From: Candidatus Atribacteria bacterium
GTDB taxonomy: Bacteria > Bipolaricaulota > Bipolaricaulia > UBA7950 > UBA9294
Assembly: GCA_004525685.1 (NCBI GenBank)
Contig: SPBW01000018.1
Span: 1-20,332, forward strand
DNA length: 20,332 bases
Direction of reading: 5' to 3'
Position numbers and translations under genes: made by a program. Positions 15,174-20,332 of this stretch are shown here, in pieces (position 1 is the stretch's first letter; each line of letters begins with the position of its first letter). Below the pieces are notes generated by a model. It searched no databases and was not told the origin of the DNA. It was given only the letters and a program-made list of their open reading frames with translations.

Positions 15174-17428
15174 ACGTCATCGGCAAACGCATAAGAAAGG
15201 TCGACGGGTTCGAGCTGGTTACCGGCCGGGCGAAGTTCGCGGGGGACTACAAGTTCCCTGGCATGGTGTACGGTGCAGTGAAACGAGCCGGTGTACCTGC
15301 TGGACGAATCACGAGCATTGATGTCGCGGCTGCACGGAATACTCCCGGAGTCATCGATGTGTTGACTGCAAAGGACATCCCTGGTCCGAATCTCATCGGG
15401 GTTCTTCCTCCCTATGATCAACCCCTACTGGCTGAGAACGAAATCCGGTATGCCGGTGAATCGGTGGTACTGATCATTGCCGAAACCGCCGAAATTGCTC
15501 GCAGCGCCGCCAGCTCGGTGTCCGTTTCGATTGAGCCCTACGATCCGATCCTGTCTGTCGAGGACGCTCTTGCGCCCGATGCAAGGAAGATCCACGAGAG
15601 TGGCAACATCACGTTGTCCAAGAAGCTGATCAAGGGCGAGGTCAAGTCGGCGTTCGAGAAAGCCGACGTCATCGTGGAAGGCGTCTACGAAACCTCATTC
15701 CAGGATCATGCATACCTGGAACCCGAAACCGTATGCGCAGTCCCTGGCCGTCGCATCACACTCTACGCATCGTGCCAGTCCCCTTTCCACATCCGGGGAC
15801 ATGTGGCAGCGAACCTGAACATGCCTGCCTCAAGTGTCCAGGTGGTGCAGGCGGTCACCGGAGGGTCGTTCGGCGGGAAGGACGATGTGGCCGCCGAGAT
15901 TGGATCCTTGGCTTGCATCGCCGCTCAGCGTCTCAATCGGCCGGTGATGATCGCCCACGAACGGAAAGAATCGATCATCGGTTCCAACCTTCGCCATGCG
16001 GCACGGATCGACTGCAAGACAGGTGCCCTAAACGACGGCACGATCATCGCGCGGGAAATCACTGTGATGCTGGACGGCGGTGCGTACGCGTCCGAAAGCC
16101 CCTTCGTCACCATGAAGACGCTCATCCACGCGGCAGGACCGTACAACATTGAGAACGTCGAAGTTGAAAGCACCGCCGTCTTTACTAACAAGACCTATTG
16201 CGGAGCCTTCCGCGGTTTCGGTGTGCCTCAAGTCACCTTTGCATCAGAATCTCAGATTGATGAGCTTGCGGACAAGCTGGGGATGGACCGTCTGGAGATC
16301 CGACGCATCAACGGACTGAAAGCCGGCGACGCAAACGCCACCGGCCAGGTATACCAACAGTCTGTCGGACTGCAGGAAACCATCGAAGTGATCGCGGCAC
16401 AGCCCGCGCTCCCTGACCGGATCGACGTTGCCAGATATCTCCACGGCACTGGCTATGCCTGCGTGGCTCAAGGGATCTCCAATGGGGCTGAAGGCATAGA
16501 TGTAACGGGTGCTTCGGTGCAGATGAGTCAGGACGGTTCAGTGCTGGTGGGCATCGGGCTGACCGAGTTAGGGCAGGGTTCACGCACGGTATGGGCGCAA
16601 ATCGTTGCGGAAGTCCTTGGTGTGGACATCGAGAATATCAGCGTCCGTCTCGTGGATACCGATTCTGTACATGACTCTGGCCCCACCGTGGCCTCCCGAA
16701 GTACGACAGTCGGCGGGATGGCCGTGCAGAAAGCCGCCAACGAAGTGAAGAAGTCACTTGTCTCTATGGCCGCGCTGATGATGCAGACGGACGAAGAGAA
16801 CATCGAGCTGCGCGACGGATACGCCATCCTAAAGATGGACGATGCCGCACGAATCCCCATATCAAGTGTTGCCACGGCGGCCTATTGGACGGGGTTCCCG
16901 CTCATGAATCTCGCCTTCTCCAAAGCCCCGGAGGCGAACTTCGATGATGATACCCATCAAGGCGACATCTACATTGCCTACAACTACGGAACGCATCGGA
17001 TGGATGTGCAGGTGGATACGACGACCGGTGAAGTGAAAGTCCTGAATCACTTCGCCGCGCACGATGTAGGCAGAGTGATCAATCCTCTCGGTCTTGAGGG
17101 GCAAGTTGAAGGCGCCTCCCTGATTGGCTTTGGGATGGCCCACATGGAACGAATCAAGTACGCAGACGGCATCATCCAGAACGCGAACTTCGCCGACTAC
17201 GCACTCCCCTCGATCAAGGATCGGATTCCCACGAAGAGCATCGCGGTGGAGGATCACAATCCGACGGGACCCTTTGGAGCAAAGGGAGCAGGCGAGCCGC
17301 CGGTCGCAGCAGCAGCAGCCGTATTCGCCAATGCGATTTCCGATGCGGTCGGGTTCAGATTCACAAGGCTCCCGATTACGCGTGAAGACATACTCGATGC
17401 CATACAACAACGGGGGAATCATGGTTGA
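15170..17428 (+). CDS. Molybdenum hydroxylase catalytic (Mo-pterin) subunit
   Basis: The 752-aa large subunit that hydroxylates an N-heterocycle or aldehyde with oxygen from water. Visible molybdopterin and active-site motifs are DHAYLEPE (about 181-188), GGSFGGKDD (231-239), AFRGFG with Arg348, GLTELGQGS with Gln469, and GAKGAGEPP with the catalytic-base Glu709. Compared with xanthine dehydrogenase, the substrate Arg of the FRGFG motif is kept, while the residue after GGK (Glu802 in the bovine enzyme) is Asp238. A purine-like or related ring is plausible, but xanthine itself is not assured. ATG 15170 overlaps the previous stop (ATGA); the frame is open back to 15086 but that part lies inside the Fe-S subunit gene. 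The stop overlaps the next gene by 8 nt. Confidence 0.92.
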   Translation: MNVIGKRIRKVDGFELVTGRAKFAGDYKFPGMVYGAVKRAGVPAGRITSIDVAAARNTPGVIDVLTAKDIPGPNLIGVLPPYDQPLLAENEIRYAGESVVLIIAETAEIARSAASSVSVSIEPYDPILSVEDALAPDARKIHESGNITLSKKLIKGEVKSAFEKADVIVEGVYETSFQDHAYLEPETVCAVPGRRITLYASCQSPFHIRGHVAANLNMPASSVQVVQAVTGGSFGGKDDVAAEIGSLACIAAQRLNRPVMIAHERKESIIGSNLRHAARIDCKTGALNDGTIIAREITVMLDGGAYASESPFVTMKTLIHAAGPYNIENVEVESTAVFTNKTYCGAFRGFGVPQVTFASESQIDELADKLGMDRLEIRRINGLKAGDANATGQVYQQSVGLQETIEVIAAQPALPDRIDVARYLHGTGYACVAQGISNGAEGIDVTGASVQMSQDGSVLVGIGLTELGQGSRTVWAQIVAEVLGVDIENISVRLVDTDSVHDSGPTVASRSTTVGGMAVQKAANEVKKSLVSMAALMMQTDEENIELRDGYAILKMDDAARIPISSVATAAYWTGFPLMNLAFSKAPEANFDDDTHQGDIYIAYNYGTHRMDVQVDTTTGEVKVLNHFAAHDVGRVINPLGLEGQVEGASLIGFGMAHMERIKYADGIIQNANFADYALPSIKDRIPTKSIAVEDHNPTGPFGAKGAGEPPVAAAAAVFANAISDAVGFRFTRLPITREDILDAIQQRGNHG

Positions 17429-18809
17429 TCTACTCATTAAGAACGCACTGGTGGTGACCTGCCACCCGAATGTCATCAGCGGGAAGATGTATTCTCCCGG
17501 TGCGATTGCCGTCCAGGGAGACCGCATCCTCGAGATCGGACCGTCCGCGGAGCTGGAAGAGAAGTACTCCGATGCAAAGAAGGTGATCGACGGAGCAGGG
17601 CGAATTGTGATGCCCGGCTTCATCATTACCCATACCCACATGCCGTATGTCCTGGGACATAACCAACCCGTTGATGTGTCCCAATTGCGAAGCTTCTGGG
17701 ACATGTTGCAGAAGATGGGCTGGGAGTGGCTGGAAGACATCACGACCACAGACGGTATCCTGGCAGCTACGCAGTACGCTTCACTGAAGATGCTCAAGAG
17801 CGGCACCACGACGGTGTGCGATCTTGTAGAAGCTCCCAATGCGCTTCCCGGACCGCTGAACGCGTCCGTGAGGGCGATTACGCAGACGGGGATTCGGGCG
17901 CAGATCGGATATGAAGTCACTGAGCGCGTCCCCGGAGTACCGATTGCCGAACGCCTGGATCCCTCCTATGCAGAGAGAGGGTTTGAAGAGAACGTTCGAC
18001 TACTCGAATCGCTGGCTTCCGCCGCAGGGCAGAACAGTCGAATTCAGGGAAGATTGGGTGTCCACACCGCGTACACGAATTCGCCAGCTACTCTCAGACG
18101 GGCACGCGAAATTGCTGACCAGTTCAAGTGCGGGATACAGATCCACATCGCAGAGATCCCAAGAGCCTTCTTACTCGAGAAGTATGGGAAATCTGCGCCG
18201 GAAGTGCTCGAAGAGACTGGGTTGCTTGGCCCTGACGTTGTCGCCGCGCACTGCATTGATCTGACCGATACGGATATCGACATTCTGGCACGCAACAAGG
18301 TCAACGTTGCACACACTCCGATGACGAATTCCTTAGGAGGCAACGGTGTTGCCCGTGTCCCCGAGATGATGGAGAAGGGGATCAACATCAGCCTTGGTCA
18401 CGATTGCTTCTTCACCCTCGATACTGCGGAGTACATCCGGTACGCCTATTTGATTCACAAGGCTCACTGGGCGAACCCGGCGCTCCTTCCTCCCTTCCAA
18501 GCACTTGACTTGGCTCTGGGGAATGCGGCCGCAGCCCTAGGGATGGAAAGAGAGATTGGTAGCTTGGACGTGGGGAAGAAAGCAGACATCATCCTGATTC
18601 GGCCCGACTCACCAATGCCGATCGTGCCTTCGACGGTCATTGCGTTCTTCACCATGACGTTTAGAGGGAGCGATGTTGAGACCGTCATTGTAGATGGCGA
18701 AATCGTTGTGGATGGCGGTACATCGACACGTGTCGATGAAGCCATCGTGCGCAAAGCTTGCGTGGAGCAAGCAGCCGCGCTTTGGAAGCGAAATGGGATC
18801 GAAGTCTAG
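17421..18809 (+). CDS. Amidohydrolase-superfamily deaminase (ATZ/TRZ, SsnA-like)
   Basis: A 462-aa metal-dependent hydrolase of the group that deaminates or dechlorinates N-heterocycles (guanine, cytosine, S-adenosylhomocysteine, triazines). Metal and catalytic residues are H71-x-H73 (THTHMP), H242 with E245 (IHIAE), H277 (AHCIDL) and D328 (GHDCFF), all in the expected order. The N-terminal beta sandwich starts right at MVDLLIKNALVVT, supporting ATG 17421, with GGGGGA just before it, in an 8-nt overlap with the molybdenum subunit. The open frame reaches back to 17124 but that part is antecedent gene sequence. Operon position suggests it removes an amino or imino group from the same ring the molybdenum enzyme oxidises; creatinine deaminase or a purine deaminase activity are options, neither proven. 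Confidence 0.9.
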   Translation: MVDLLIKNALVVTCHPNVISGKMYSPGAIAVQGDRILEIGPSAELEEKYSDAKKVIDGAGRIVMPGFIITHTHMPYVLGHNQPVDVSQLRSFWDMLQKMGWEWLEDITTTDGILAATQYASLKMLKSGTTTVCDLVEAPNALPGPLNASVRAITQTGIRAQIGYEVTERVPGVPIAERLDPSYAERGFEENVRLLESLASAAGQNSRIQGRLGVHTAYTNSPATLRRAREIADQFKCGIQIHIAEIPRAFLLEKYGKSAPEVLEETGLLGPDVVAAHCIDLTDTDIDILARNKVNVAHTPMTNSLGGNGVARVPEMMEKGINISLGHDCFFTLDTAEYIRYAYLIHKAHWANPALLPPFQALDLALGNAAAALGMEREIGSLDVGKKADIILIRPDSPMPIVPSTVIAFFTMTFRGSDVETVIVDGEIVVDGGTSTRVDEAIVRKACVEQAAALWKRNGIEV

Positions 18810-18837
18810 GCTGATTTCGTGAACCTGTAGACAGAGG

Positions 18838-18855
18838 GTGCGCACGACAGCGCAC
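18838..18855 (+). promoter_or_regulatory. Intergenic hairpin next to the preA ribosome site
   Basis: GTGCGC (18838-18843) pairs perfectly with GCGCAC (18850-18855) around a 6-nt loop. It is followed at once by AAGGAGG (18857-18863) and no U-run, so it is not a rho-independent terminator. It may protect an mRNA end or tune translation of the next gene; chance is not excluded. Confidence 0.35.
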
Positions 18856-18871
18856 GAAGGAGGCCGTGGGA

Positions 18872-20083
18872 ATGGAAATGAACGGGAACACAACGGCTGG
18901 AGCTGCGGGCAAACTGCGCACCACATTCTGTGGTCTGGAATTTGCAAATCCAATCATTGTTCCGGCCGGAGTTCACGGTAGGAACGGCGACATCATGGCC
19001 GCGGTCGGTAGGTCGGGGGTTGGGGGGACTTGCACCAAGACGATCGTCTCCCATCCGGCAGGCGACGTCCTGCCATGCTTCTCAGCTGTACGTACCGGTA
19101 TGGTGAATTCCGTGTTTGGTTCGGACAAGTCGAGCGAGTACTGGTTCACAGAGGGGATCAAGCGGGCGAAAGAGGGAAAGCAAAAAGTCATCGCGAATCT
19201 GGCGGGGTTCACGCCCGAAGAAGCGGCTTCTCTTGCCGAGTCCGCCGTAAGGTCCGGAGCCGACATGATCATGGTGCCCACGCACTGTCCTCACATGGGA
19301 GAGATCCTCATGGCGATGTTCCCGGAGATGAATTTCCCCGAACCCAGCCTGACGGACGTCGCGCCGATGAAGGCATCGGTCAAGCTGATCAAAGAAGCGG
19401 TGGATGTTCCCGTCGTGGTCAAGTTGTCGGGAACATACGCCCATATCACCAAGGAGTGGGCCGTCGGCGTGAAGGAGTCTGGAGCTGACGGAATCTCCTG
19501 TTCCGACGCCCTGGGACCAGCACTCTCTATCGACACGAGAACCGGGCAGCCCGCCTTGGGCGGTCCGAGAGGCGTTGGGGGATTGACCGGGCCCGCCATC
19601 ATGCCCATCACGCTTCGGATGACTCTGGACGTGGCCATGATGTCTGGCTTGCCGGTCATTGGCATCGGCGGCGTAACTACGGCAGATGATGTTCTACAGT
19701 ATGTGATGGCAGGCGCAACGCTTGTTGGGGTTTGCACTGCTGGGCACATGAAAGGATTGGGTGAGTATAGGCGTCTCATTGAGAACTTGGAGCGACGGAT
19801 GGACGACTTGGGCATTTCAAGCCTCGAGGACGTCCGCGGCTTGACGATTCAGAGAATCGAACAGCGACGAGCCGAAGGCAAGGTTGCCGTGACGGAACCC
19901 ATTGTGCCGAAGGTTCGAACAGAGAAATGCACAAGGTGCGGCGCGTGCGAGCGTGTGTGCGCTTACGAGGCGATTACGGTTGCGAATGAAAGCGCAGCCG
20001 TGATCGATGAGCAAGCGTGCATCGGCTGCGGCCTTTGCGTCAGCGTTTGCCGCTTCGATGCCCTTGAGCAAACGTACTACTAG
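18872..20083 (+). CDS. preA: PreA-like dihydropyrimidine dehydrogenase subunit with C-terminal ferredoxin domain
   Basis: A 403-aa protein with an FMN TIM barrel of the dihydroorotate/dihydropyrimidine dehydrogenase type, then two [4Fe-4S] motifs (C353/356/359/363 and C383/386/389/393). It would reduce, or run in reverse on, the 5,6 double bond of a pyrimidine-like ring. The active-site Cys139 is kept in HCPHMGE. DALGPALSIDTRTG, GGLTGPAI and IGIGGVTTADD match the substrate and FMN phosphate regions. Length is close to E. coli PreA (about 411). ATG 18872 is chosen because AAGGAGG is 8 nt upstream; GTG 18866 would be only 2 nt from it. The usual partner PreT is not in the window, so electrons may come through ferredoxin. 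Confidence 0.88.
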   Translation: MEMNGNTTAGAAGKLRTTFCGLEFANPIIVPAGVHGRNGDIMAAVGRSGVGGTCTKTIVSHPAGDVLPCFSAVRTGMVNSVFGSDKSSEYWFTEGIKRAKEGKQKVIANLAGFTPEEAASLAESAVRSGADMIMVPTHCPHMGEILMAMFPEMNFPEPSLTDVAPMKASVKLIKEAVDVPVVVKLSGTYAHITKEWAVGVKESGADGISCSDALGPALSIDTRTGQPALGGPRGVGGLTGPAIMPITLRMTLDVAMMSGLPVIGIGGVTTADDVLQYVMAGATLVGVCTAGHMKGLGEYRRLIENLERRMDDLGISSLEDVRGLTIQRIEQRRAEGKVAVTEPIVPKVRTEKCTRCGACERVCAYEAITVANESAAVIDEQACIGCGLCVSVCRFDALEQTYY

Positions 20084-20137
20084 GTTCGCAGAGAGTAAGA
20101 AGGATCAATGTGAGTTAGCGTGCCCAAAGGAGGCGGT

Positions 20138-20332
20138 ATGAGGACCTTGATGCTTGCTGTATTGGCGATGTGCTTGGTCGGGATAACGGTGGCAGCCTAT
20201 GACGTTGCCATCTTCGTGCCAGGCGTGGTTGCAGGAAGTCCGTTGTATGAAGAACTCGTGTCCGGCGTAAACAGAGTGGTGGCAGAGAACGCCGACGTCA
20301 CGTTGAAGGTGCTGGAGGCGGGGTTCGATCAG
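20138..20332 (+). CDS. BMP/PnrA-type ABC importer substrate-binding protein, 5' fragment (second copy)
   Basis: The first 65 codons of a second solute-binding protein, running off the right edge. ATG 20138 follows AAAGGAGG. A signal peptide of about 20 residues (MRTLMLAVLAMCLVGITVAA) shares the pattern LAxCLV with the left-end copy but differs in length and DNA. From the Ala-Ala codons on, all 47 visible codons are identical to the left copy. The 54-bp gap after preA holds no terminator, so this gene is probably in the operon and its protein imports the pathway substrate or a relative. ATPase and permease genes would be expected downstream. Confidence 0.82.
   Translation, partial: MRTLMLAVLAMCLVGITVAAYDVAIFVPGVVAGSPLYEELVSGVNRVVAENADVTLKVLEAGFDQ
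20192..20332. repeat. Right copy of exact 141-bp inverted repeat
   Basis: Exact reverse complement of 1-141. It starts at GCA GCC in the signal-peptide cleavage region and runs to the contig edge. Its inner boundary is sharp: immediately upstream the two signal-peptide sequences differ at most positions. Together the two copies show that the binding-protein gene exists twice in outward orientation around this operon. Confidence 0.95.

Noticed and set aside
17124..17420. Extended frame upstream of the amidohydrolase as a fusion
   Set aside because: It is an out-of-frame reading of the molybdenum-subunit gene. The family N-terminus starts right at 17421.
18838..18855. Hairpin as a rho-independent terminator between the amidohydrolase and preA
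   Set aside because: The stem has only 6 bp and is followed by a ribosome site instead of a U-run.
1..20332. Terminal inverted repeats read as transposon ends
   Set aside because: The repeats lie inside two coding genes, there is no transposase in the window, and the contig simply stops at the repeat edges.

Overview
The window looks like a metagenome contig from a strictly anaerobic bacterium of unknown lineage. By eye the GC content is in the mid-50s. Shine-Dalgarno sites are strong (AGGAGG types), GTG and TTG starts are frequent, and stop/start overlaps are common. The gene content (tungsten-type aldehyde oxidoreductase, several ferredoxin-type Fe-S proteins, corrinoid methyl transfer, ABC-importer binding proteins) fits a fermentative or acetogenic anaerobe. 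I cannot assign a phylum from the sequence.

Layout: positions 1-216 (minus strand) hold the 5' end of a BMP/PnrA-type periplasmic binding protein gene. A divergent control region of about 790 bp follows (217-1006), with a candidate extended -10 promoter, a leader hairpin and a duplicated start-site segment. From 1007 to the right end, 16 genes run on the plus strand with gaps of 0-62 bp and many overlaps, probably one operon: hydantoinase subunits A and B; an octopine/nopaline-dehydrogenase-type protein; an ornithine/aspartate-carbamoyltransferase-type protein; a methylamine-type corrinoid protein; an MtmB-family methyltransferase; an MttB-family methyltransferase; an ornithine-cyclodeaminase-type protein; a four-cluster ferredoxin; an aldehyde ferredoxin oxidoreductase; a three-subunit molybdenum hydroxylase (FAD, 2Fe-2S, Mo); an amidohydrolase/deaminase; a PreA-type dihydropyrimidine dehydrogenase; and the 5' end of a second BMP/PnrA binding protein.

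Taken together the enzymes suggest anaerobic breakdown of an N-methylated, nitrogen-rich ring compound. Candidates are creatinine or N-methylhydantoin, or a methylated purine or pyrimidine. The binding proteins would import it. The molybdenum hydroxylase, deaminase and PreA would process the ring, and ATP-dependent HyuAB would open a hydantoin. The carbamoyltransferase run backwards could recover carbamoyl phosphate, and the methyltransferases would move the N-methyl group to the corrinoid protein. The two amino/imino-acid dehydrogenases and the aldehyde oxidoreductase would handle the remaining carbon skeleton. The pathway is inference; the enzyme families are well supported.

The most notable single gene is the MtmB-family protein (7681-9054). 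Characterised monomethylamine methyltransferases read an in-frame UAG as pyrrolysine in the motif GRPGM-Pyl. Here the motif is GRPGM-Ala with a GCG codon, in a gene of otherwise family-typical length. The contig is also bounded by an exact 141-bp inverted repeat lying inside the two binding-protein genes. This probably marks where the assembler stopped at a recently duplicated or gene-converted gene pair.
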